A DNA stretch of 22,698 nucleotides, taken from positions 1 to 22,698 of the forward strand of contig CAZCOS010000034.1 in assembly GCA_964500605.1 (NCBI GenBank), given 5' to 3'. This DNA is from Sterolibacterium sp964500605. Its GTDB lineage: Bacteria; Pseudomonadota; Gammaproteobacteria; Burkholderiales; Rhodocyclaceae. A model generated the notes under the pieces. It saw nothing but the letters and a program-made list of their open reading frames with translations. It had not been told where the DNA came from and made no database searches. Positions within the stretch are counted from its first letter, which is position 1; each line of letters opens with the position of its first letter. Shown piece by piece: positions 15,138 to 22,698 of this stretch. The position numbers and the translations under genes were made by a program.

Positions 15138-15289
15138 GATGGCTTCCTTTTTTGTGGGTTGTGAGCTGAATGTGTTTGCCTTCACCCATGCAACGCCTCA
15201 GACACGCGAGTTTTGAAGAAAACATAAAAATTTTTTTTCGGGCAGAATTCTTTCGTTCAGGAACCCTGTATTCACAAGGAGCTCAGCCG
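15138..15289. promoter_or_regulatory. Divergent promoter region between the TerY-P and sigma-CHAT operons
   Basis: The two operons start back to back here, suggesting joint control. The centre (15211-15238) is strongly AT-rich with a T8 run. It carries GTTTTGAAGAAAACAT, which matches 14 of 16 positions with a site upstream of the hydrolase-like gene at 10969-10984 (minus strand). GGAACC at 15260-15265 resembles an ECF sigma -35 box, but no matching -10 is clear before the start codon. No sigma-70 promoter is convincing on either strand. Confidence 0.4.
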
Positions 15290-15691
15290 ATGTTCAGACC
15301 CGGCAACAAGACCCCCGATTTGCCCGATTCAGTTAAGGAGGCCGGCGTGGCCGACGGCTTTGTTCATCTTTGCCAGCAGCAGGCACTGGTTTTCGGCGGC
15401 AACCGCCGCACACCGGTTGCCGCCCGTCCGGTGGTGGCGGTGAAGCGGCATGGTCCGCGCATGGTGGTGCTGCCCTGTACCACCCGAGACCAAAGCAATT
15501 CGCCCGACTTTTTCGATCTGAATGAAAAGCAGCGGGTGATGTGGTCCCACTCTCGTAATGAGGAACGCCACAGCTTTGCCTACTACCGCTATGAGGCGGT
15601 TGATCCCGTCTTTCTGCTGCAGGACAAGATCGGCGTGATGTCTCAGGCGTCTCGCATCGAGCTGCTCAACTGGCTCAAGTCACGGTACTGA
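15290..15691 (+). CDS. PemK/MazF-like protein (putative)
   Basis: 133 aa. ATG 15290 follows a clear AAGGAG box by 8 bp; longer in-frame starts lack one. The centre resembles the MazF/PemK beta barrel, with TPVAARPVVAVKRH (compare RPVLVV) and MVVLPCTTRD (compare VVPLTS). The end, FLLQDKIGVMSQASRIELLN, resembles the DxI...S.L helix of that family. MazF-fold proteins are usually endoribonucleases, but no dedicated antitoxin precedes this one. It is the first gene of the sigma-CHAT operon, and the stop lies 2 bp from the next ATG. It could be an effector or a nucleic-acid-binding regulator. The assignment rests on weak resemblance. Confidence 0.5.
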   Translation: MFRPGNKTPDLPDSVKEAGVADGFVHLCQQQALVFGGNRRTPVAARPVVAVKRHGPRMVVLPCTTRDQSNSPDFFDLNEKQRVMWSHSRNEERHSFAYYRYEAVDPVFLLQDKIGVMSQASRIELLNWLKSRY

Positions 15692-15693
15692 AT

Positions 15694-16470
15694 ATGAAAA
15701 TTGATCAACAACTTGATGCGCAGCTGTGCGATCTGTGGGCACGGCGCAGTGAATTGAACGAGGCGGAATGGACGCGCCTCTATGAGATCGTCACCGGTGT
15801 GTTGAAGGCGAACAAACCCAGGATACTGGCGAGCTTGCCCGGTGAACATGAAGATTACGTCTATGAGTATTTCAGCGAGAAGGTTTATCGTTTTGATCTG
15901 GCCAGTCAGTGTCACCATGCCGGTGCATTGTCTGTTTTCTACCGGAGATTTCTGGAAGACAAGCTGGATTCCCAGACGCGACGGGGCTCTTTCGAGCAGG
16001 CGGAGCATCTTCTGGATCGTGCTGATGGCGCGGAAGACGAGGCAACCTCCATCATCGAACAGGAGGCGTCCCTGCTTTCCCCGTCTTCACTGATCGATGA
16101 GGCCATGCGGGAATCGGGCCTGCAACATGATGCGGTGGCGGCTTCTGCGGGTCGCTGGTTGGCGGAGAGCGAGGATTGGGTGCGGCTGGCGGTGGCGTAT
16201 TCTTATTGCCCCGATGCGCAGCAGGCGGTGCCGATGAGTGCGCTCGCGCAGCAGTATGGCATCAAGTCCTATGCCTATAAGGTGAAGCAGCTCGGCTTCA
16301 ACTGGCGCGAGCCGGATTACCGGGGGTTTGATGGGACCTTGCTGGGCCGGTGGGTGCACTCCCTGGGGGTCGAGATTCTTCCGGAAAATGTGCATGTGAT
16401 TCACGGTATTTTGAAAATTCTCTGTCTGGAGGCGTTGACTTGGGCAGAAGAACAGGAGAGCCTCCAATGA
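15694..16470 (+). CDS. Sigma-factor-like protein (putative)
   Basis: 258 aa, coupled to the genes on both sides (2 bp after the PemK-like stop, 4-bp overlap with the next). Residues about 51-98 (EHEDYVYEYFSEKVYRFDLA to FYRRFLEDKLDSQTRR) have the pattern of sigma region 2, compare ECF 'DLVQEVFLKVWR' followed by a helix ending in RR. Residues about 179-202 (VPMSALAQQYGIKSYAYKVK) form a helix-turn-helix like region 4. A ~55-aa C-terminal extension is unlike ECF factors. It would direct RNA polymerase to a small set of promoters, perhaps those of this island. It is divergent, and I would not exclude another DNA-binding role. Confidence 0.5.
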   Translation: MKIDQQLDAQLCDLWARRSELNEAEWTRLYEIVTGVLKANKPRILASLPGEHEDYVYEYFSEKVYRFDLASQCHHAGALSVFYRRFLEDKLDSQTRRGSFEQAEHLLDRADGAEDEATSIIEQEASLLSPSSLIDEAMRESGLQHDAVAASAGRWLAESEDWVRLAVAYSYCPDAQQAVPMSALAQQYGIKSYAYKVKQLGFNWREPDYRGFDGTLLGRWVHSLGVEILPENVHVIHGILKILCLEALTWAEEQESLQ

Positions 16471-17678
16471 AACCATCCATTTTTTTGCGCCCCACCCTCG
16501 AGGAGATCGAGCGGTGCCATCTTGGTATTTCCGAGGGGCTGATCCAAGCCGTTGAACGTGGCGAAACCAGTGCGGCCATTGCGGCGTCGGTTCGCCAGTC
16601 CCCCGAATGGGCGGAATACCAGGAAACGAAATCTGCCGCTGCAGCCGAACCTGTGCCGCAGGAACAGGCCGAACCGTTGCCCATGCCGGCTCATTTGAAG
16701 GAACTGATTCGTCAGCGTGTCGCGGTGCTGCCGCTGGCGGCTGAGAAAATCCCTGTTCCCGGGCAGATTGTGCGGGTGACGCAGATTGTGACGCCGAAAG
16801 CGGGGGAACTGGATGCCGTGTTGACCGCGCCCCTTCATGTCCTGCTGGATGCGCCGGCTGAAGAAGAAACCCTCTGGCACGGTTGGCTGGTTGCCGGTGA
16901 GACGGATTATGCAAGCTGGTGGGATGCCGTTTTGCAGGAGGATGAAGCGCAATTTGATCCGGAAGCTGGCATGGTGCAGCTTTGGAACCCGGTGCGGATT
17001 TATCTGCCCATGGCAAACCGCGTGGTGGGGGTACTTCCTCCCGCCGCACTGCAGGCGGTTCGTGCGTTGGCGGCGGAATTCGTCAGTACGGAAGCCCCCA
17101 CTGACATCGCGCCCTGGCCGGGCCGGGTGGCGATGCGTTCTACTCTGGGAGGCTTGCAGGTGGTGACCGGCAGCCCGCTGGGTGACAAGAACGACCCGCG
17201 TCATCGTTATCAGTCCATCTATTTCGAGGCGGCTGAAGCCGTGCGCGAACCAGCGCGGCTGGCCTTGCGTGCGCTGGCGACTGTTCCGCAGGGTGTGCGC
17301 GGCAGTTTCCTGCGTCAGCTGATGGATAGTGCGGCGCGGCAACTGGCGCAGCTTTGGCCGCAACCGCAGGTCGCCGTGGCCATGCGCGATTCGACGTCGG
17401 CAGAATCCGGCGAAGAAGTGCCGGATTTGCTCTGGCCAGACCTGGCACGCCTGCGTCTGGAGGATTACGACGCCAAATGCTATGGCCGCATGGAGGTCAG
17501 CGCGATCGGTCAGCAGGCCATTACCGTTCAGGTCATGCGTGGGGAATTGGTGGAAGAAAGCCATTCGCTGCCCCGGGGTCAGAAGGTGCTGTTGAGCTGG
17601 GATGAGGGTAGCACGGCATTGGTGCTGTCGGCTGCCGATGGCCAGACGCTGAGGCTGGAGCTGAATCCCCGCCCATGA
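16467..17678 (+). CDS. Unrecognised 403-aa protein between sigma-like and CHAT genes
   Basis: 403 aa, overlapping both neighbours by 4 bp (ATGA), so made in step with them. The N-terminal helical segment (1-50, TLEEIERCHLGISEGLIQAV) is joined by an Ala/Pro/Glu-rich linker (about 52-75) to a beta-rich part. That part contains WHGWLVAGETDYASWWDAVL and DPEAGMVQLWNPVRIYLP (about 137-181). The rest is mixed, ending in a beta segment (ITVQVMRGELVEESHSLPRG). No known catalytic motif and no membrane segment is seen. Its position suggests an adaptor or anti-sigma-like inhibitor that the CHAT protease could cleave. That role is inferred by analogy with Csx30 of type III-E CRISPR systems, without visible sequence similarity. 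Confidence 0.6.
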   Translation: MKPSIFLRPTLEEIERCHLGISEGLIQAVERGETSAAIAASVRQSPEWAEYQETKSAAAAEPVPQEQAEPLPMPAHLKELIRQRVAVLPLAAEKIPVPGQIVRVTQIVTPKAGELDAVLTAPLHVLLDAPAEEETLWHGWLVAGETDYASWWDAVLQEDEAQFDPEAGMVQLWNPVRIYLPMANRVVGVLPPAALQAVRALAAEFVSTEAPTDIAPWPGRVAMRSTLGGLQVVTGSPLGDKNDPRHRYQSIYFEAAEAVREPARLALRALATVPQGVRGSFLRQLMDSAARQLAQLWPQPQVAVAMRDSTSAESGEEVPDLLWPDLARLRLEDYDAKCYGRMEVSAIGQQAITVQVMRGELVEESHSLPRGQKVLLSWDEGSTALVLSAADGQTLRLELNPRP

Positions 17679-19735
17679 TGGATAACCGGACGGACTTCGT
17701 TGCCATCCATGCGGTTTCCGGAGAATGCGGCACCACGCTGCATCTGCTGACGCCGTCGGTGCATCTGCAACTGCCCCTGCCGACCCTGCCGCCGCAGGTG
17801 CAGCGGCTTGAGGAATTCCTGCCGCAGCTTGCTCAATGCGGTGTGCCGGGTCAATCGCGCTCCTTGTTGCTGCTGGAGCCTTCTTTGCCGGAGGATTGGC
17901 TGAGCCTGCCCTGGGAAACGCTCCATCTGGCAGGCAAGCCGCTGGCCCAGCAATTCCTGATCGTGCGTCGTGCGGCCTGGAGCGATCCTCTGCCGTCTGC
18001 GCAGTCCATGTCATCAACATCATCAACACAGTCCGCCGGTCTGCTTAATCTGTTTCCGGAAGTGGAATACGATTTTTTGCGCGAATTGCAGCCGGAATTT
18101 AGCAGTGGGCAGCTCAAGCTGTGCCGCCACAGTGGTTTGGCGAAGGAATTGCCAGTACTGGAAGAGCTGTTCATCGTGGCCCATGGTCGCGCTGACGGCT
18201 TGCATGACAAGGCTGGACATCTTTTTCAGTTGCCCCGTGTGCAACCCATGCCGGCGCGGGTCTGGCTGCTCGCCTGTAACGTGGAAGGAGCCATGCACCG
18301 GCTGACCGACGATCTGTTGCAGCAGGGTTGTCGCACCGTGGTCGTTGCCAGGGGTGATTTGTCTGCACCAGCGATGAGCAGTTTCGTCCGAAGTTGGGCT
18401 ACATGGCGACGGGAATTCCCGGAAAAACAGGGCGAGCTGGCGCACTGGCTGGCCACTTGTCCATCGCTGGCGGAAGGGGATGCGCGTAGTCTGTCCCTGT
18501 GTGGCGAAGTGAATCTGGATGGATCGCCCTCCGCGGCCTGGAATCACCTGAGCTGGACGCTTGAGCATGATGCCCGTCCTCACAAATCGGCTCCCGAACT
18601 GGGTGACGAAACCTGTGCCGAGGCATTTGCACAAGCCTGCGAGATCTTTGATGCACCGCAAACCTGGGACATTACCCGTCAGCATCTGGGGCCGCAGCTA
18701 CTTTGGCTGGCCGAAAAACACGACCATGAGCGTATGGCCGTACTGCAGCAGAAACTGATCGAGCCGGATAGCCCGCAGGCTTGTCATGCCCTCGCCAGTG
18801 CCGCGCGACGGTTTGGCCGCTATGCCGAAATGGCGCGTCATCTGGCCAGGGGATTGAAATTCCTGGCCAGCGATGCACCGCAGGCCGCCGTTTTCTGGGG
18901 GGGGCTGGCCAATCTTCTGATCGACATGGATTTGCCGGAAGCCGCAGGTCGAGCGATCGATCAACATGGTTTGTGTCGTTTCGCAACGACTGAGGATGCA
19001 GCCAGTGCCGAGTTCAAGCGTCTGGACTGGCAATCCCGGACGTTTGCACGAGAGGGGAAAATTTCCAGCGCGCTGGTCGCCCTGCAAAAAAAACGCAGGC
19101 AACCCAAAGCCGGTGATGGTCAGCGCGAACTGGCCGCGCTGCTTTATCACTGTGCCTGGGCGCTGTGGAAAGACGGCGGGTGCCGCGATGAGACAGACGC
19201 GCTGGCGGCTGAAGTCCTGCGCTTGTTGCAAGGAACTCCGACCGAAAAGCCGGTGCAATCCAAGGCGAGTGCCGATTATCTGTTGCGTGCCCTGGCCGCC
19301 TACGCCTGGGCTACGCATGAAGCACAGGCCATGCGTCTGTTGAAGGATTGGGCCGCGCGCGCACAGAATCGCCTTCACCACAACGATCCCGGCCCCTGGG
19401 GATTCATACTGGCTTTCTTGCATCTGGCGGATGCCAATGTGGTCTCAAGAACCCACTTCGATACCGCCATCGATAGTCTGGAAACGGCGTATTACCGGCT
19501 GGAAAGTGCCATGTTCCTCGGGCTTGCCGGTGAGCGTGAAAAAGCTATCCGTATGCTGACGAAATTCCAGAACCAGCGTGAACAGGTCATCCATGAACTG
19601 CTGCCGATCTGTCAATCGCACGGTTTGATGGAAGGTGACACCCTGCTGGCGCAGGCAAGGCAACGCAGCCAGCTGGAACAAGCCGCCCTGGGCGATGCAA
19701 GACAGATGGTTGAGGCTGGGGTGTTGCCGTTATAG
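17675..19735 (+). CDS. CHAT-domain (caspase-like) protease with helical-repeat C-terminus
   Basis: 686 aa, overlapping the upstream gene by 4 bp. The N-terminal CHAT domain shows LPEDWLSLPWETLHLAGKPL and FLIVRRAAW (about 71-102). The catalytic His170 is in FIVAHGRADG and Cys201 in VWLLACNVEG, the caspase/separase-type dyad. The family marker HGxxDG...LxAC is intact. Residues about 320-680 are alpha-helical and resemble degenerate TPRs (HALASAARRFGRYAEMARHL, KISSALVALQKKRRQPKAGD). CHAT proteases in defence loci cut specific partner proteins after activation. Unlike the TPR-CHAT (Csx29) of type III-E CRISPR, CHAT is N-terminal here. It is the last gene of the operon. Its likely substrate is a neighbour, which is inference. 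Confidence 0.85.
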   Translation: MMDNRTDFVAIHAVSGECGTTLHLLTPSVHLQLPLPTLPPQVQRLEEFLPQLAQCGVPGQSRSLLLLEPSLPEDWLSLPWETLHLAGKPLAQQFLIVRRAAWSDPLPSAQSMSSTSSTQSAGLLNLFPEVEYDFLRELQPEFSSGQLKLCRHSGLAKELPVLEELFIVAHGRADGLHDKAGHLFQLPRVQPMPARVWLLACNVEGAMHRLTDDLLQQGCRTVVVARGDLSAPAMSSFVRSWATWRREFPEKQGELAHWLATCPSLAEGDARSLSLCGEVNLDGSPSAAWNHLSWTLEHDARPHKSAPELGDETCAEAFAQACEIFDAPQTWDITRQHLGPQLLWLAEKHDHERMAVLQQKLIEPDSPQACHALASAARRFGRYAEMARHLARGLKFLASDAPQAAVFWGGLANLLIDMDLPEAAGRAIDQHGLCRFATTEDAASAEFKRLDWQSRTFAREGKISSALVALQKKRRQPKAGDGQRELAALLYHCAWALWKDGGCRDETDALAAEVLRLLQGTPTEKPVQSKASADYLLRALAAYAWATHEAQAMRLLKDWAARAQNRLHHNDPGPWGFILAFLHLADANVVSRTHFDTAIDSLETAYYRLESAMFLGLAGEREKAIRMLTKFQNQREQVIHELLPICQSHGLMEGDTLLAQARQRSQLEQAALGDARQMVEAGVLPL

Positions 19736-19742
19736 AGCAGGC

Positions 19743-19883
19743 GTGGATGCTTCACCCAATCACAGCCTCACAGAAGAACAGTACCGCCTTTGGCTTGGCG
19801 ACCCGCTAACCCTGTACGGAGTCGAAAACGCAAAGCTCGCGCCCGGCTATCAAGCCCCGGCGACCAGCACAACACGGAAATAG
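19743..19883 (+). pseudogene. Short ORF, possible gene remnant
   Basis: A 46-codon stretch from a GTG with no ribosome site reads SLTEEQYRLWLGDPLTLYGV and on to APGYQAP. Its composition is protein-like and ends 8 bp before hsdM. It may be the 3' end of a gene cut off when the restriction cluster joined the CHAT operon. I do not recognise it and it may be noise. Confidence 0.25.
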
Positions 19884-19891
19884 GACCCCCC

Positions 19892-22324
19892 ATGGCCATC
19901 AAGAAATCAGACCTTTATTCCTCCCTTTGGGCCTCTTGCGACGAGCTGCGCGGCGGCATGGATGCCAGCCAGTACAAGGACTACGTCCTGTTCATGCTGT
20001 TCATCAAGTACGTCTCGGACAAATACGGCGACTCGGACGACTTTGCCCCGCCAGTCACCATCCCGCAAGGCGCCTCATTCCGCGACATGATTGCCTTGAA
20101 GGGCAAAAGCGATATCGGCGACAAGATCAACACACAGATCATTCAGCCCCTGATCGACGCCAACTCGCGCCTGGCGCGCAGCGATTTCCCAGACTTCAAC
20201 GACCCGAACAAGCTCGGCGAAGGTCAGGCGATGGTGGATCGCCTGAGCAACCTGATCGGCATTTTCCAAAAGCCCGAGCTGGATTTTTCCAAAAACCGCG
20301 CCGAGAACGACGACATTCTGGGTGACGCCTACGAATACCTGATGCGGCACTTCGCCTCGCAGAGTGGCAAGAGCAAAGGCCAGTTCTACACCCCGTCCGA
20401 AGTCAGCCGCATCATGGCCAAGGTGGTGGGCATCTCCCCAGCCAACGCCGTGGCCTCGACCACCGCCTATGACCCCACCTGCGGCTCGGGCTCCTTGCTG
20501 CTCAAGGTGGCGGCCGAAGCGGGCAAGCACATCACGCTGGAAGGGCAGGAAATGGACGTGACCACGGCCGGTCTTGCCCGCATGAACATGATCCTGCACG
20601 ACTTTCCCACCGCCAACATCCTGCAAGGCAACACCCTGGCCGCGCCCAAGTTCAAAGATGGCCAAAAAGACGGAAAAGAAGCGCTGCGTACCTATGACTA
20701 CGTCGTCGCCAATCCGCCGTTTTCCGACAAGACCTGGAGCATCGGGCTCACCCCCGCCAACGACCCTTACCAGCGTTTTGCCTGGGGCGAACCGCCGAAA
20801 AAACAAGGCGACTACGCTTACCTGCTGCACATCATCCGCTCCATGAAAAGCACCGGCAAAGGTGCCTGCATCTTGCCGCATGGCGTGCTGTTCCGGGGCA
20901 ATGCCGAGGCCGTCATCCGCGAGAAGCTGGTGCGCTCGGGCATCCTCAAAGGCATCATCGGCCTGCCTGCCAACCTGTTCTACGGCACCGGCATTCCCGC
21001 CTGCATTCTGGTGCTGGACAAGGAAAACGCCACGGCGCGCAAAGGCATCTTCATGATCGACGCCGCCAAGGGCTTTATCAAAGACGGCCCCAAAAACCGT
21101 CTGCGTGAGCAGGACATTCACAAAATCGTCGATGCCTTCACCAAGCAGGTGGAGTTGCCACGCTATTCGCGCATGGTGCCCTTCAGCGAAATTGCCGCCC
21201 CCAAGAACGACTTCAACCTCAACCTGCCGCGCTATATCGACAGCAGTGAGCCCGAAGACATTCAGGACATCGACGCCCACCTGCGCGGCGGCATTCCCGA
21301 GCGCGATCTGGATGCCCTGGCGGACTATTGGCAAGTGATTCCCGGTGTGCGCAGCGCCCTGTTCGAATCTGCCGGGCGCGCAGGCTACGCCCAGTTGAAA
21401 CGGCCCATTGCCGAGGTCAAAACCGCCATCTTTGCCCACCCTGAGTTCACCGCCTTCAATCAGGCCGCCACCCAGGTATTTGCCGACTGGACGCAGGCCA
21501 ACACGGCGCAATTAAAGGGCTTTGCGCAAAACGGCCAGCCCAGGCAACTGATTGAAGCCTTGTCGGAAGACCTGCTCGAGCGCTTCAAACCCACGCCGCT
21601 GGTGGATGCCTACGCCCTCTACCAACACCTGATGGACCACTGGATGGAAACCATGCAGGACGACTGCTATCTGCTCTCGGCCGATGGCTGGGTGGCCCAG
21701 CCTGTGCGCCTGGTGGAAAAAGACAAAAAAGGCAAAGAAAAAGACAAAGGCTGGGCCTGCGACCTTATCCCCAAGCCCTACATCGTGGCGCGCTACTTCC
21801 AGGCCGAACAGGCCGCGCTGGATGCCACCGCCGCCCAGTGGGAAGCCGCCAGCGCCGCCCTGGCCGAATTTGAAGAAGAACACAGCGCCGAAGACATGGC
21901 GCTGGCAGGCTTCGACAAAATCAACGCCGCCCAAATCAAAGACCGCATCCGCGAAATAGGCCGCGATCCCGACGCCGCCGACGAGCTGGCCGTGCTCAAA
22001 GAGTGGCAGCAACGCTCCGCCACCGAAGCCGCGCTGAAAAAACAACTCAAAGAGCAAGACAGCGCCCTGGACAAGCTGGCCTACGAGAAATACCCCGCGC
22101 TCTCGGTGGACGAAATCAAAACCCTGGTGGTGGACGACAAATGGCTGGCCGCCTTGGCCAAAGCCGTGCAAGGCGAGCTCGACCGCGTCTCGCAAAACCT
22201 CACCGGCCGCATTCGCCAGCTGGCAGAACGCTACGCCAGCCCGCTGCCCGCACTCACGCAAGAACTGGCCAGCCTGTCGGCACGGGTGGATGAGCACCTG
22301 AAAAAGATGGGGGTCCAGCCATGA
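19892..22324 (+). CDS. hsdM: Type I restriction-modification methyltransferase subunit HsdM
   Basis: 810 aa from ATG 19892 (MAIKKSDLYSSLWASCDELR), preceded by AGGA. The HsdM N-terminal helical domain covers about 1-140. SAM-binding motif I DPTCGSGSLLLK starts at Asp194 and catalytic motif IV NPPF is at 274-277, so it is an N6-adenine methylase. GKSKGQFYTPSEVSRIMAKV precedes motif I as usual. The C-terminus (about 590-810) is an unusually long, charged coiled-coil region (LAEFEEEHSAEDMALAGFD, AALKKQLKEQDSALDKLAYE), so the protein is longer than the ~500-aa E. coli HsdM and belongs to the long HsdM group. HsdS and HsdR should follow beyond the window. Confidence 0.95.
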   Translation: MAIKKSDLYSSLWASCDELRGGMDASQYKDYVLFMLFIKYVSDKYGDSDDFAPPVTIPQGASFRDMIALKGKSDIGDKINTQIIQPLIDANSRLARSDFPDFNDPNKLGEGQAMVDRLSNLIGIFQKPELDFSKNRAENDDILGDAYEYLMRHFASQSGKSKGQFYTPSEVSRIMAKVVGISPANAVASTTAYDPTCGSGSLLLKVAAEAGKHITLEGQEMDVTTAGLARMNMILHDFPTANILQGNTLAAPKFKDGQKDGKEALRTYDYVVANPPFSDKTWSIGLTPANDPYQRFAWGEPPKKQGDYAYLLHIIRSMKSTGKGACILPHGVLFRGNAEAVIREKLVRSGILKGIIGLPANLFYGTGIPACILVLDKENATARKGIFMIDAAKGFIKDGPKNRLREQDIHKIVDAFTKQVELPRYSRMVPFSEIAAPKNDFNLNLPRYIDSSEPEDIQDIDAHLRGGIPERDLDALADYWQVIPGVRSALFESAGRAGYAQLKRPIAEVKTAIFAHPEFTAFNQAATQVFADWTQANTAQLKGFAQNGQPRQLIEALSEDLLERFKPTPLVDAYALYQHLMDHWMETMQDDCYLLSADGWVAQPVRLVEKDKKGKEKDKGWACDLIPKPYIVARYFQAEQAALDATAAQWEAASAALAEFEEEHSAEDMALAGFDKINAAQIKDRIREIGRDPDAADELAVLKEWQQRSATEAALKKQLKEQDSALDKLAYEKYPALSVDEIKTLVVDDKWLAALAKAVQGELDRVSQNLTGRIRQLAERYASPLPALTQELASLSARVDEHLKKMGVQP

Positions 22325-22662
22325 CCCGCAAAAAACCCAAGCAGGAAATCTCCCTCACCCGCTCCTCAGCAGCGGAATACCTGACTTTTATTGCGGCGAG
22401 TGGTGACAGTGAAAGCAGCGTTGAAATGCGCTATCAGGATGAAAATATATGGCTCACGCAAAAGATGATGGCAGCGCTGTACGATGTCTCCGTGGCCGCC
22501 ATCAATCAGCATCTCAAGCGTATTTTCGATGACGGTGAGCTGCGGCAAGATTCAGTTATTAAGGAATACTTAATAACTGCCGCCGATGGCAAAAACTACC
22601 AGACCAAACACTACAACCTGAAAGCCAAGGCCATTGCAAAGCCGGAGGGCAAACAGCCATGA
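22321..22662 (+). pseudogene. Truncated RhuM-family protein
   Basis: 113 aa, start overlapping the hsdM stop by 4 bp. Residues 27-95 match the RhuM N-terminus (DENIWLTQKMMAALYDVSVA, HLKRIFDDGEL, YLITAADGKNYQTKHYNL). RhuM proteins run past 300 aa. Here the homology stops right after HYNL and the frame ends 15 codons later (KAKAIAKPEGKQP). The C-terminal portion is therefore missing, probably by deletion, though the frame is clean and a short functional form cannot be excluded. RhuM genes are often inserted between type I restriction genes. Function of the family is not established. Confidence 0.75.
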
Positions 22663-22698
22663 GCGACAAAATAAAACTGTTTGAAAGCCAGCAAGTGC
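22659..22698 (+). CDS. 5' end of next gene in the restriction cluster (partial)
   Basis: ATG overlaps the rhuM stop by 4 bp, and 13 codons (MSDKIKLFESQQV) are present before the window ends. This start resembles Bro-N/antirepressor-type proteins found inside type I restriction clusters, but so few residues allow only a guess. Confidence 0.45.
   Translation, partial: MSDKIKLFESQQV

Noticed and set aside
16401..18029. Long minus-strand frame opposite the 403-aa and CHAT genes.
   Set aside because: Arg/Pro/His-rich shadow composition, no ribosome site, and it crosses three coupled plus-strand genes.
17675..19735. CHAT protein as Csx29 of a genuine type III-E CRISPR system.
   Set aside because: Domain order is reversed (CHAT first), no gRAMP/Cas7-11 gene is present, and I see no sequence similarity of the neighbour to Csx30. 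Only the logic is analogous.
20075..21511. Long minus-strand open frame opposite hsdM.
   Set aside because: It is antisense to a clear HsdM with all motifs, and its composition is typical of a shadow frame in GC-rich DNA.

Overview
The window looks like a scaffold from a metagenome-assembled or draft proteobacterial genome. It is GC-rich, its proteins read as beta/gammaproteobacterial, and it has two 100-N gaps. It is a dense defence and accessory island. No ribosomal, tRNA or core metabolic genes are visible.

Layout, left to right. (1) 1-340: REP-like tandem hairpin repeats with a gap. (2) 506-1207: a vapBC toxin-antitoxin pair with a palindromic operator. (3) 1321-3433: a CRISPR array of 36-bp repeats with 36-37 bp spacers. 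It is interrupted between two identical repeats by 1896 bp of phage-type coding sequence, which may be an assembly path through spacer/protospacer identity. (4) 3434-5097: a leader-like region, then cas1 and cas2 on the minus strand. cas2 looks broken only because a scaffold gap sits between two copies of the same 55 bp. (5) 5159-10931: a lone HigB/RelE-like toxin, then a minus-strand run encoding a TPR/OB-fold protein, a RecD-like SF1B helicase, SSB and a histidine-rich hydrolase-like protein. (6) 11259-12074: a Fic-fold protein lacking the catalytic His. (7) 12095-15137: a minus-strand operon of a small glycine-zipper protein, a YegI-like kinase, a TerY-type vWA protein and a PP2C phosphatase (a 'TerY-P' triad). 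(8) 15290-19735: a divergent plus-strand operon of a PemK/MazF-like protein, a sigma-factor-like protein, an unrecognised 403-aa protein and a CHAT (caspase-like) protease with a helical-repeat tail. The last three genes overlap by 4 bp each. (9) 19892-22698: a type I restriction-modification cluster (hsdM, truncated rhuM, start of the next gene) running off the end.

The striking part is regions 3-8. CRISPR adaptation genes lie beside a phospho-signalling triad, a DNA-processing set and a sigma/unknown/CHAT operon, with no recognisable interference effector (no Cas3, Cas9, Cas10, Cas12, Cas13 or Cas7-like protein). The sigma + adjacent protein + CHAT arrangement recalls the logic of type III-E CRISPR (Craspase), where a TPR-CHAT protease cleaves Csx30 and frees a sigma factor. 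Here the protein order, the CHAT domain layout and the lack of a gRAMP effector all differ. My working inference is a signalling-type defence system: DNA or phage sensing by the helicase/SSB/TPR-OB set, a kinase/phosphatase/vWA switch, and a protease-controlled transcriptional or toxic output. Whether the CRISPR module belongs to it cannot be settled from this window alone.
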